A DNA stretch of 30,132 nucleotides, taken from assembly GCA_016297415.1 (NCBI GenBank), contig JAEDGQ010000012.1:1-30132 (forward strand), given 5' to 3'. Made by a program: the position numbers and the translations under genes. Below the pieces are notes generated by a model that was not told the origin of the DNA, did no database searches, and saw nothing but the letters and a program-made list of their open reading frames with translations. The first letter of the stretch is position 1; each line of letters begins with the position of its first letter. This DNA is from Treponema sp. GTDB lineage: Bacteria > Spirochaetota > Spirochaetia > Treponematales > Treponemataceae. Positions 1 through 6,991 of this stretch are shown piece by piece.

Positions 1-20
1 TTTATCAAAACTTTTTCAGA

Positions 21-1257
21 TTACGGTTAATTTAGAAAACTCGAATTTCAGGCTATGCAATTAATGCTTCTGCTGCAATTTTTTCAGTTGCAACAGAAGT
101 TCTCTTTTCATTATCTCTTCCGTATTTGAGAAGTGTATATAAAAACTCTGCAAGTTTTCTTGCAATGGCTACAATTGCTATCTTCTTACTTTTGCTTTGA
201 CACTGTGTCATATAAGCGAATTTTTCCTTTAATGCTCCACCTTCTTTTGACCTGATATGTGACCAGGCAGCCATTATTAAAAGTGCACGAAGATTCCCAT
301 TTCCCCTTTTTGTTATGTGTCCGTATATCACCTGCTTGGATGATATGCCAATTCTTGGTACGAGTCATATTGCCGCACCAACTTTTGAAGCATTCTGAAA
401 TCTGCTTCCGTCTCCAATGCATGAAACAAAAACTGCTGCTGTCTGTTTTCCTACACCAGGTACATTCATAAGCCTTTCGATATTCTTATCGCCTTTAATT
501 TCTTCCTCTAGAATATTTGTAACCGACTTCAACTGGCTTTCAATCAAATCTATTCTTTCCAGCCCCCCTTTGACCTGAAGCCTTGAAATGGAACTCAACA
601 GTTCGATGTTATGTTCTCTGTTTTCCTTTGAAGCAACATCTTTTCTTACTATGTCCGTAAAACCGTTTGCGAGAAAAATAGCGTGAAGCCTGTTTATCTC
701 TTTTGTCCTGTCATTCTTCAACTGGCGGATTTCAGCGAGAATCTGTCGCAGATTTTCTTCATGTTCCGTCGGAAGCTTCACGTCACACAACTCCTCATCG
801 TCATACTTTTGAACCATTCTGGCCAGTTTCAGTGCATCTTCCTTGTCATTCTTTTTAACCGACCTGTAAATGATTGCAAGGCGCCAGGGATTCAGAAGAA
901 CCACATCGCAACCGACTTTTTCACGCATCTCCCTTGCCCTCAGCATTGAAAGGGAACACACCTCTATTACAACCCGATCTGTCGGAAGAAGTTTTTTGTA
1001 AAGGGCTTCCCGTCCGAACCTGTTGTTTTGACCTTTCCAGCCTGTGACTTTTTTATTCGAATGAATAATTTTCAATTCATACTCTTTTTTTCCAAGATCG
1101 ATGCCTATAAATCTTCTCTGCTGTTCCATTTTTCACCCCTTATATGATAAAATGGAATCAAGAGTAAACATCAGGTGGTGGTCACCGTACTCCTATTCAC
1201 GGTATAAATCTTAAATTTATCCGTAGAATGTTTTACGGCGGTTGGTTTACGGTTAAT
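21..1257 (-). mobile_element. IS110-family insertion sequence, probably inactive
   Basis: A 1.2-kb unit holding one IS110-type transposase reading frame on the minus strand. The 11-bp word TTACGGTTAAT occurs at 21-31 and again at 1247-1257, in direct orientation on either side of the gene. IS110 elements lack terminal inverted repeats, so direct repeats at the ends fit the family, and the size is normal for it. The outer limits are inference: the noncoding side that carries the bridge RNA may extend to about 1380. Confidence 0.6.
53..1129 (-). pseudogene. IS110-family transposase interrupted by an in-frame TGA
   Basis: This is a 359-codon frame broken only by TGA at 365-367 (codon 255). Reading through gives a continuous IS110 protein. 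The N-terminal RuvC-like DEDD domain is intact: D11 in GIDLGK, E56 in VVIEVCS, and D95/D98 in KNDKEDA. The helix-hairpin-like stretch NVPGVGKQTA follows. The C-terminal Tnp_20 domain starts at the break and reads VGAAI-stop-LVPRIGISSK, then YGHITKRGN. Family members have Gly where the stop lies, so one GGA-to-TGA change explains it. The C-terminal domain carries the nucleophilic serine in characterised IS110 recombinases, so the truncated product should be unable to recombine. TGA is a normal stop elsewhere here (sdaAA ends in TGA), so recoding is unlikely. Confidence 0.85.
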
Positions 1258-1380
1258 CTCGCTATCGAAGTTTTGCACTGAGTCAACAGTACATTCTTCA
1301 CAGTCTCGGTGAACCTTCCGCCGACTCTCTGATTCCTTCGAATCAGAGTACCACTTTTTCCCTGACTTCTAAATCATAGC
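1130..1380 (-). other. Noncoding region upstream of the IS110 transposase; candidate bridge-RNA segment
   Basis: No convincing gene lies in these 250 bases. In IS110-group elements the noncoding end upstream of the transposase encodes the bridge RNA that pairs with target and donor. On the minus strand this segment holds a strong stem-loop at 1327-1348 (9-bp perfect arms CTCTGATTC/GAATCAGAG, 4-nt loop) and a weaker TTCAC/GTGAA stem near 1300. TTTTACGG words recur near 1231 and 1246. Whether the RNA starts at the 1327-1348 stem or the element ends at 1257 cannot be decided from one copy. Confidence 0.3.
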
Positions 1381-1388
1381 ATCTCGCT

Positions 1389-1437
1389 AAAAACAGTCCA
1401 CCGGACTGTTTTTGCGGCACTGCCGCCGCTCCCTATG
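1389..1437. repeat. GC-rich double-hairpin intergenic repeat
   Basis: Two perfect hairpins lie side by side. AAAAACAGTCC/GGACTGTTTTT occupies 1389-1413 with a 3-nt loop, and GCGGCA/TGCCGC occupies 1414-1426 with a 1-nt loop. The trailing word GCCGCCGCTCCCTATG resembles the tails of the repeats near 4120 and 11850 (GCCGCCGCTACGTCC and GCCGCCACTACCATCCC), so this is probably a small copy of the same mosaic family. Confidence 0.5.
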
Positions 1438-1439
1438 TC

Positions 1440-1485
1440 AAAAAAAAGGCTGTATGCCGGCAACAACGTTGCTTAACACACAGCC
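1440..1485 (-). terminator. Rho-independent terminator of the ABC-transporter/DUF1847 operon
   Basis: On the minus strand GGCTGT (1480-1485) pairs with ACAGCC (1448-1453) around an inner GC-containing loop, and eight T's follow at 1447-1440. It lies 35 bases after the DUF1847 stop codon, where the minus-strand operon should end. Confidence 0.7.
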
Positions 1486-1519
1486 ACAAAAAGGAGCATA
1501 TTAATTTCAGGCAGATTGA

Positions 1520-1996
1520 CTAGAACTCTTCGAAGAGCTTATCACTGTAATAAGCGTTTGCCTGATACAAAGCCGCTGCGGGGTTGTGACCAAGCACACG
1601 GTCCTTTGTAACCAGAGTTGTAATCAGAACCTTAGAATATTTGTAAAAAAGACTGTCGTGTCCTACACACAGTCCCATTACAATATTTACATCAGTCTGC
1701 TGCTCATTCAACTTTTCAGCCTGAAGGATCGGATTACACATGTGGACACCGATTTCCCGACACCAGCGGACTGTTTCTTCAACTCTTGTAACCTTGCAAT
1801 AAAAATCATGTTCAATCTTCGCTGAAGCTTTCATAATTTTTAAATTTTCTGCATCCTCAAGATGAACTCTTTTATTATTCTTTCTGTCCTCTTCACTAAG
1901 ATGACGGCTCAAACAGAAAGAAGGATACGATTTATCTCCGTGCTCACAATTTCCGGCTCCACAAGCTATGCAGGAAAAAAACATATCCTTTTTCAT
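1520..1996 (-). CDS. DUF1847 family cysteine-rich protein, probable metal binding
   Basis: This 158-aa soluble protein matches the DUF1847 pattern. The N-terminal cysteine cluster reads CIACGAGNCEHG and then YPSFCLS, typical of metal ligands. More conserved-looking cysteines follow in HDFYCKVTR, VRWCREIG, HMCNP and GLCVGHD, and the end region has VLGHNPAAALY. The molecular function of the family is not established; metal binding is inferred from the cysteines. It starts 4 nt after the stop of the cytidylate-kinase-like gene and ends before a terminator, so it is the last gene of the operon. It has no signal peptide or membrane segment. Confidence 0.8.
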   Translation of the reverse strand: MKKDMFFSCIACGAGNCEHGDKSYPSFCLSRHLSEEDRKNNKRVHLEDAENLKIMKASAKIEHDFYCKVTRVEETVRWCREIGVHMCNPILQAEKLNEQQTDVNIVMGLCVGHDSLFYKYSKVLITTLVTKDRVLGHNPAAALYQANAYYSDKLFEEF

Positions 1997-2000
1997 TCAT

Positions 2001-2600
2001 TTATTCACCAAACTTCTGCTGAACTGCACTGTAAATAAGATCAACTGCACCTTCAACACCAAACATTTCAACATCAATCATAATGTTACGGCCATGGCGG
2101 TCGCCTCTGTTTTTGCCTGTAACATATTTGTAGTACTTATGACGCTGTTTATCGATTTTTTTAATCATTTTTTCAGCTTCACCAGGAGTAAGGTCATAGG
2201 CTTCAGAAATGTGCTGAATTCTGTATGGCAGAGGCGCATAAACAAAGGCATTTAATGTAGTTCCAAATTCCTGCAAAAAGTAGTCAGAACAACGGCCCAG
2301 CATTACGCAGCTTTCAGAGTTTGCAATTTTTCTGATTACATAAGCCTGGGCATCAACAGCTCTTGCATTAAAATAAGAGCGGCTTACACCGTAACCAAAT
2401 TCTTCAGCAAGAGGATCAGATGCTCTCGGATGGAAAAATCCTTTTGCAGCCTCAGTGCTTTCTAACCCCAGCTTTTCAGAAGCAAGGTCTACAAGTTCCT
2501 TGTCATAGAACTTTACACCAAGTCTTGAAGCCAGCTGACGGCCAATTTCGCGGGCATTACACCCAAATTCACGACCAATAGTAATTACAAAGTGTTTCAT
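2001..2600 (-). CDS. Cytidylate kinase-like family protein
   Basis: This 199-aa protein belongs to the cytidylate kinase-like family (the Cmk-like fold seen in many Firmicutes and spirochaetes), not canonical Cmk. It opens with ITIGREFGCNAREIGRQLA, the family's version of the nucleotide-binding loop, then VKFYDKELVDLAS. The middle has CVMLGRCSDYFL, and the lid region has KKIDKQRHKYYKYVTGK, with lysines and arginines suited to phosphate binding. Substrate is unknown; a nucleoside monophosphate kinase activity is inferred from the fold only. A good Shine-Dalgarno (AAGGAGG on the minus strand) precedes the ATG, and the gene follows the ABC permease by 20 nt, so it is co-transcribed with an amino-acid importer, a curious pairing. 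Confidence 0.8.
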   Translation of the reverse strand: MKHFVITIGREFGCNAREIGRQLASRLGVKFYDKELVDLASEKLGLESTEAAKGFFHPRASDPLAEEFGYGVSRSYFNARAVDAQAYVIRKIANSESCVMLGRCSDYFLQEFGTTLNAFVYAPLPYRIQHISEAYDLTPGEAEKMIKKIDKQRHKYYKYVTGKNRGDRHGRNIMIDVEMFGVEGAVDLIYSAVQQKFGE

Positions 2601-2620
2601 CTTACATTCCTCCTTAATAT

Positions 2621-3337
2621 CTAGCGCTTTCCGATTGAAGTTTTGTTTTCAATCCACTTGGCAAGCATTCCCAGCGGAATACAGATAATCAAATAAACTC
2701 CCGCAAGAATTGTATAAGATTCAATAGTAAGGAAGGTCTGAGATGTATAAGCCTTAGCAGTCTGCAAAAATTCAGCTGCAGTAATATAAGACATAAGAGA
2801 AGTATCTTTTACCATCATTACCAGATAGTTTCCAAAAACCGGAATGGAATTCTTCATAGCCTGAGGTACAACAATCCTCATCATTGCCTGTGATGGAGTA
2901 AGACCAAGTGCAAGAGCAGCTTCTCTCTGTCCACCGTCAATCGAAAGAATTGCAGCACGAATTACTTCTGCAATATATGTACCATAGTTAATACCAAGCC
3001 CAAGAATACCGGCAGTTAAAGGAGTAAAGTTACATTTGTAATCTTCAAAACCAATAAGCTGAGCAAGACATGTAATGAGCAGCGGTACTACATAATAAAT
3101 GTAAACCAGCTGCACAAGGAGCGGAGTACCACGGATCAGTTCCTGAAACAGAACAACAACACGGTTTAAAAATTTGTTTTTAGAAATGCGGGCAAGAGCC
3201 AGAAGGAATCCGCTTAAAATTCCAAGGGCAAAACCGGCAAGAGTAGCAACAAGAACAATAACCAGAGCCTTTCCTAAAAGCTGTGGAAGCAGATCTTTAA
3301 TTGCCTTTACAAAGTCTAAGTTTCTAAGAATGTTCAT
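2621..3337 (-). CDS. Polar amino-acid ABC transporter permease
   Basis: This 238-aa integral membrane protein is of the His/Glu/Gln/Arg/opine permease type. Hydrophobic segments lie near residues 20-45, 55-75, 85-110 and 205-225. The N-terminal part carries FQELIRGTPLLVQLVYIYYV, the usual signature of this family. The cytoplasmic EAA loop that docks on the ATPase reads EAALALGLTPSQAMMRIVVP. It forms the translocation channel, probably as a homodimer since only one permease gene is present. The start codon is 10 nt after the stop of the ATPase gene, so the two are tightly coupled. Substrate cannot be fixed from the sequence. Confidence 0.92.
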   Translation of the reverse strand: MNILRNLDFVKAIKDLLPQLLGKALVIVLVATLAGFALGILSGFLLALARISKNKFLNRVVVLFQELIRGTPLLVQLVYIYYVVPLLITCLAQLIGFEDYKCNFTPLTAGILGLGINYGTYIAEVIRAAILSIDGGQREAALALGLTPSQAMMRIVVPQAMKNSIPVFGNYLVMMVKDTSLMSYITAAEFLQTAKAYTSQTFLTIESYTILAGVYLIICIPLGMLAKWIENKTSIGKR

Positions 3338-3347
3338 TTTCTGCCCC

Positions 3348-4082
3348 CTACTTGTTTAAGATTCTTGAAAGGAATGTCTTAGTTCTTTCATTTTTTGGAT
3401 TAGAGAACATTTCATCAGGCGCTTCATCTTCTACAACATATCCTGCATCCATAAAAATAACCCGGTCAGCAACATCATGAGCAAATCCCATTTCGTGAGT
3501 TACAGTAGCCATAGTCATTCCAGACTGAGCAAGGTCCTTCATTACAGCAAGAACTTCGCCAACAAGTTCAGGATCCAGGGCCGATGTAGGTTCATCAAAA
3601 AGCATCATTTCAGGATCCATGGCAAGGGAACGGGCAATGGCAACACGCTGCTGCTGTCCACCGGAAAGAGTTGTAGGGTAAACGTCAGCCTTGCTTTTAA
3701 GACCAACCTTATCCAGCAGCTCCAGGGCTTTTTCCCTTATTTCGTCTTTATCTTTTTTCAAAACCAGCTTAGGGGCAAAAGTAACATTATCCAGAACTGT
3801 CATAAATGGAAACAGATTGAATCTCTGAAAACACATTCCTACATGCCGGCGGTATTCTACAATGTCAAATTTAGGTTTAAGAATGTCAGTGCCGTTAAAA
3901 TAAATGCTTCCGCCGGTTGGCATTTCCAGCAGGTTAAGGCACCGCAAAAAAGTTGATTTGCCAGACCCAGATGGTCCAATAATTACGAGAACTTCGCCTT
4001 TTTCAATAGAAATATTTATATCCTTAAGAACCTGCAGTTCTCCGAAGTTTTTCTTAAGGTTTTTAATCTCAAGTAAAGCCAT
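3348..4082 (-). CDS. Polar amino-acid ABC transporter ATP-binding protein
   Basis: This 244-aa ATPase powers the importer and is the usual length for the GlnQ/HisP group. Walker A is GPSGSGKST (residues 36-44). The Q-loop region reads CFQRFNLFPFMTVLDNV, the ABC signature is LSGGQQQRVAIARSLA, Walker B with the catalytic Glu is MLFDEPTSALDP, and the switch histidine is in TVTHEMGFA. It is cytoplasmic and works as a dimer on the permease encoded just downstream. A 160-nt gap filled by a GC-rich hairpin repeat separates it from the binding-protein gene, which may lower or tune its expression relative to that gene. Confidence 0.95.
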   Translation of the reverse strand: MALLEIKNLKKNFGELQVLKDINISIEKGEVLVIIGPSGSGKSTFLRCLNLLEMPTGGSIYFNGTDILKPKFDIVEYRRHVGMCFQRFNLFPFMTVLDNVTFAPKLVLKKDKDEIREKALELLDKVGLKSKADVYPTTLSGGQQQRVAIARSLAMDPEMMLFDEPTSALDPELVGEVLAVMKDLAQSGMTMATVTHEMGFAHDVADRVIFMDAGYVVEDEAPDEMFSNPKNERTKTFLSRILNK

Positions 4083-4099
4083 ATTTCTTCTCCTTCCTG

Positions 4100-4242
4100 T
4101 AATTTGCTTCGGGCGTTTCGGCTAAAGCCGCCGCTACGTCCAGGGTTCCGCTGGCGCTCCATTATTTGTGAAGGCAGTTCCGCAAAGCGAAACCGCCTTC
4201 ACAAACAACGCCTTCGGCGCCCTTCCCATCGCTAACGCAGGA
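4100..4242. repeat. Modular hairpin repeat, copy A
   Basis: The stretch fills the gap between the binding-protein and ATPase genes and touches the former's stop codon at 4243. It has a CGGCTAAAGCCG hairpin near 4116, the word GGTTCCGCTGGCGCTCCATT, a perfect 11-bp stem TTTGTGAAGGC (4165-4175) with GCCTTCACAAA (4195-4205), then a CGCCTTCGGCG hairpin (4209-4219) and GCTAACGC. The same order of words surrounds a different stem in the copy near 17.1 kb, on the other strand. Confidence 0.8.
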
Positions 4243-5151
4243 TTAGTCGATTACGTTTACAGGACATTTAATTTCTTTTTCGTAATCAGCATCAGCCGGG
4301 TATACATGAAGTTTTGGATCAAAACCGTATTTAACGAGGATCGCTTCGATAGAACCGTCTTTTCTCATTTCTGCAAATACAGCGTTAAGTTCTTTTGCAA
4401 AAGCAACATCTTCGTGGTTTACAGCCATAGAAATGTGTCCGCGTGGAATTTCATCATCAACATAACCTTCAGCAAGTTTAAGACCGTTCATCTGTGATGG
4501 GTTCTTAATCATGATTCCTTCAACTACAGTTGAGTCTGTAAGGAAGCCGTCGATTTTACCAAACTGAAGAGCTACGAGAGAGTCTGTCTGGTGACCAGTT
4601 GCAACAGCTTCACCGATTACACCTTTTTTAGCCCAGGCTTCAACACCACCCTGCCAGATAGTTCCAGGAGTGTAACCAACTTTTTTACCAGCCATATCAT
4701 ACTGGCTCTTGTATGGTGAACTTTCCTGAATAACAAGAGCACCGCCCTGCCAGTAGATTGAATCACAGAAGTAAACTTTTTTTGCACGGTCTGGGTTTGA
4801 GTTATACATACCGTCGGCAATAATGTCGATGGTACCATTGTTACAGTTAATGATAAGTTCAGAGAATGGAATGAGTTTCATTTCAACTTCTGGAACACCA
4901 AGACGCTTCATAGCTTCTGCGAGAATATCTGTATCAATACCTTCTGGTTTTCCAGTTTTCTGATTAATGTACGAGTATTCATCACCTGATGAACCAAAAA
5001 CAATTTTTCCCTTCTTGCGGCAAGCAGCCAGTTTCTTGCTTACGCCAGATTCTACAGATGCAGATGCAGTTTTCTTTTCCTTACATCCAGTGAATGATGC
5101 AGTTGTTAAAAGAACAGCTGCAATTGCCAGTGTGCTTACGAGTTTTTTCAT
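4243..5151 (-). CDS. Amino-acid ABC transporter substrate-binding lipoprotein
   Basis: This 302-aa protein is of the bacterial solute-binding family 3 type. I chose the ATG at 5151 because AAGGAG sits just upstream and a lipoprotein signal follows at once: a KK pair, a hydrophobic core and the lipobox SFTGC with the lipidated Cys at residue 23. The mature part begins with GKIVFGSSGDEYSYINQKTGKPEGIDTD in sequence spirit, i.e. the family's opening strand and ligand-contact loop, then DIIADGMYNSNPDRAKKV and DSLVALQFGKIDGFLTDS, the usual lobe-II elements. It captures an amino acid in the periplasm and delivers it to the permease. The divergent neighbour is a serine dehydratase unit, which hints at serine or a related substrate, but that is only inference. 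Confidence 0.92.
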   Translation of the reverse strand: MKKLVSTLAIAAVLLTTASFTGCKEKKTASASVESGVSKKLAACRKKGKIVFGSSGDEYSYINQKTGKPEGIDTDILAEAMKRLGVPEVEMKLIPFSELIINCNNGTIDIIADGMYNSNPDRAKKVYFCDSIYWQGGALVIQESSPYKSQYDMAGKKVGYTPGTIWQGGVEAWAKKGVIGEAVATGHQTDSLVALQFGKIDGFLTDSTVVEGIMIKNPSQMNGLKLAEGYVDDEIPRGHISMAVNHEDVAFAKELNAVFAEMRKDGSIEAILVKYGFDPKLHVYPADADYEKEIKCPVNVID

Positions 5152-5177
5152 ATTCGTACTCCTTAAAAGTTTTATAT

Positions 5178-5193
5178 ACAGACCTGGGTCTGT
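5178..5193. promoter_or_regulatory. 16-bp dyad in the leader of the binding-protein gene
   Basis: ACAGACC-TG-GGTCTGT has perfect 7-bp arms and lies about 27 bp upstream of the start codon. It could be an operator or a second small leader hairpin. No repressor is identified. Confidence 0.4.
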
Positions 5194-5195
5194 AA

Positions 5196-5233
5196 AATTA
5201 AAAAGCGTCAGAAGAACTAAGTTCACCTGACGC
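5196..5233 (-). terminator. Attenuator-like terminator in the ABC-transporter leader
   Basis: On the minus strand GCGTCAG (5233-5227) pairs with CTGACGC (5211-5205), with an inner GAAC/GTTC stem, and TTTTTAATTTT follows. It lies upstream of the binding-protein gene, with no minus-strand gene ahead of it for it to terminate. That fits transcription attenuation of the operon. A 14-codon serine-rich reading frame (minus strand, 5242-5198) overlaps it. Confidence 0.5.
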
Positions 5234-5399
5234 CTTTGTCATTTTCTGTGCCGTGTTTTTTATTGCATGTTTAGACTATAAAAAAACAAAAAACAAAATG
5301 CGTTATATAAAACCACCAAACATTCAATTTTCGTTTTGTGCATTTTGTAAAAGACAGAAAAAATTCAATTCAATATTCTCTATAAAAAAGGATCATTTT

Positions 5400-6320
5400 A
5401 TGAGTAAAACTTCAAAAGGCTGTTTATTTGTTATAGCAGCTGCCCTCTGCTGGAGTTGCGGAGGTGTTTTCTTAAAATTTATAGATGCTGATATATGGAT
5501 GATTTCTTCCATAAGATATCTGACCGGTTTTATTGGAATTGTTCTGCTATCAAGATCGCTGCCAGTATTCTTCATCAGAGATCAGGAAGGAAAAATAAGC
5601 AGAAATGATACAATTCTGTTATGGCTGGGTGCATTTGTTTTTGTAATATGTTCATTCCTGTATGTAGTTGCCAACAGAATGACAACTGCAGCAAATGCAA
5701 TTTTTCTTCAATATACAAACCCTGTCTGGATAATTATTTTGGGGCCTTTCATTTTAAAAGAAAAAAATACTCTGATTGACTATCTGACAATCATCGGAGT
5801 TTTTGCAGGAATGCTTCTTTTCTTTGCAAATGAACTTAAGTCGGGTACACAGAATATTGATTCAGTTTCAATGACCGGCAACATTATGGCTATAATCTCC
5901 GGTTTTTTTATGGCTTTCTACACAATGCTTATGCGCAAACAGAAAAACGGAAGTTCCGTTTACTCCAGCATGCTGTCCCAGCTTATGGGAGCAATAATAT
6001 TTCTTCCATTTCTGTTTACAGAAAAACTTCCTTCAACAGGAAGCATAGTATTTATAACACTTACAGGCCTTATAAACGGATCAATGGCCGTATTCTTTTA
6101 TCCTCTGGGATTAAAATACATTCCGGCTCTGTCCGCATCCCTTATTTCAATAATTGAGCCTTTAACAAATCCCCTCTGGGTTTTTATTTTTGCAGGAGAG
6201 AAACCTTCCTTTCTTTCTATAATCGGAGGCATTCTTATTCTTACCTTTGTTGCAATCCGTACAGTAATTCAGCTTAAAAAAGAAAAATCCCTTAAAGAGG
6301 CAGCTGATGAACATATTTGA
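5400..6320 (+). CDS. DMT superfamily (EamA) transporter
   Basis: This 306-aa protein has about ten hydrophobic segments arranged as two EamA repeats. The first repeat begins GCLFVIAAALCWSCGGVFLK, and the junction IFLQYTNPVWIIILGPFILK is the classic end of repeat one. The second repeat ends LSASLISIIEPLTNPLWVFI. I start at the ATG at 5400, where AAAAAAGGA lies just upstream and the transmembrane protein proper begins; an in-frame ATG at 5253 would add a non-hydrophobic tail. The stop overlaps the start of sdaAB by 14 nt, so the transporter and serine dehydratase are translationally linked. Serine or threonine is therefore a likely substrate, with direction unknown. Confidence 0.85.
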   Translation: MSKTSKGCLFVIAAALCWSCGGVFLKFIDADIWMISSIRYLTGFIGIVLLSRSLPVFFIRDQEGKISRNDTILLWLGAFVFVICSFLYVVANRMTTAANAIFLQYTNPVWIIILGPFILKEKNTLIDYLTIIGVFAGMLLFFANELKSGTQNIDSVSMTGNIMAIISGFFMAFYTMLMRKQKNGSSVYSSMLSQLMGAIIFLPFLFTEKLPSTGSIVFITLTGLINGSMAVFFYPLGLKYIPALSASLISIIEPLTNPLWVFIFAGEKPSFLSIIGGILILTFVAIRTVIQLKKEKSLKEAADEHI

Positions 6321-6972
6321 TATTGTAGGACCGGTAATGGTTGGACCTTCCAGTTCACATACTGCTGGAGCTGTAAAAATCGGTTATGTTTCCAGAAAAC
6401 TTCTGGCTGAGCCTGTCAAAAAAGCAGAAATTCTTTTGTACGGCTCTTTTCTTGCAACAGGAAAAGGTCACGGAACTCAGAAAGCTCTTGTTGCAGGACT
6501 TTTAGGTATGGAACCGGATGATTCCCGGATTCCAGACAGCCTGAATCTGGCACAGGAAGCTGGAATGGAAATTACTTTTGGAGAAGCAGCCCTCAAAGAC
6601 GCACACCCAAACTCTACCCAGCTTATTCTTACAGGAGAGAACGGCCGGCAGCTGGAAATAATCGGGGAATCTCTGGGAGGTTCTCTCATTAACATAGCAA
6701 GTATAGACGGTCTTTCTGCAAACTTTTCAGGAGAATACCCTACTCTCATAGTTCATAACCTGGACCAGCCAGGCCATATTGCAGAAGTTACAAGTATGCT
6801 GAGTCACAAAGCCGTAAATATTGCAGAAATGCAGTTGTACCGTTCCAGCAGAGGCGGAAACGCAGTAATGATTATTGAATGTGATCAGGAAATTCCTCAG
6901 GAATCCGTTAAATGGCTTTCACATCTGGAAGGTGTTGTAAAAGTTACTTATTACAGTCCCTTCAGCGATTAA
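6307..6972 (+). CDS. sdaAB: L-serine dehydratase, iron-sulfur-dependent, beta subunit
   Basis: This 221-aa subunit of the two-chain enzyme deaminates L-serine to pyruvate and ammonia. The N-terminal domain begins FDIVGPVMVGPSSSHTAGA, the family hallmark; SSSHT belongs to the substrate site. It continues with GSFLATGKGHGTQKALVAGLLG and GESLGGSLI. The C-terminal part from about residue 148 is an ACT domain (IVHNLDQPGHIAEVTSML), a typical regulatory fold in this subunit. Length matches the family. The start lies inside the end of the DMT transporter gene, and sdaAA follows after 19 nt with its own ribosome binding site. Confidence 0.95.
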   Translation: MNIFDIVGPVMVGPSSSHTAGAVKIGYVSRKLLAEPVKKAEILLYGSFLATGKGHGTQKALVAGLLGMEPDDSRIPDSLNLAQEAGMEITFGEAALKDAHPNSTQLILTGENGRQLEIIGESLGGSLINIASIDGLSANFSGEYPTLIVHNLDQPGHIAEVTSMLSHKAVNIAEMQLYRSSRGGNAVMIIECDQEIPQESVKWLSHLEGVVKVTYYSPFSD

Positions 6973-6991
6973 AAAGTTTTATGGAGGTCTT

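Noticed and set aside
365..367. Selenocysteine or stop-codon recoding at the transposase TGA
   Set aside because: The expected residue is Gly in the family, no recoding stem-loop is evident, and TGA serves as a true stop in sdaAA.
683..949. Plus-strand open frame of 88 codons opposite the IS110 transposase
   Set aside because: It is the complement of the transposase coding strand, has no ribosome binding site and no protein-like pattern.
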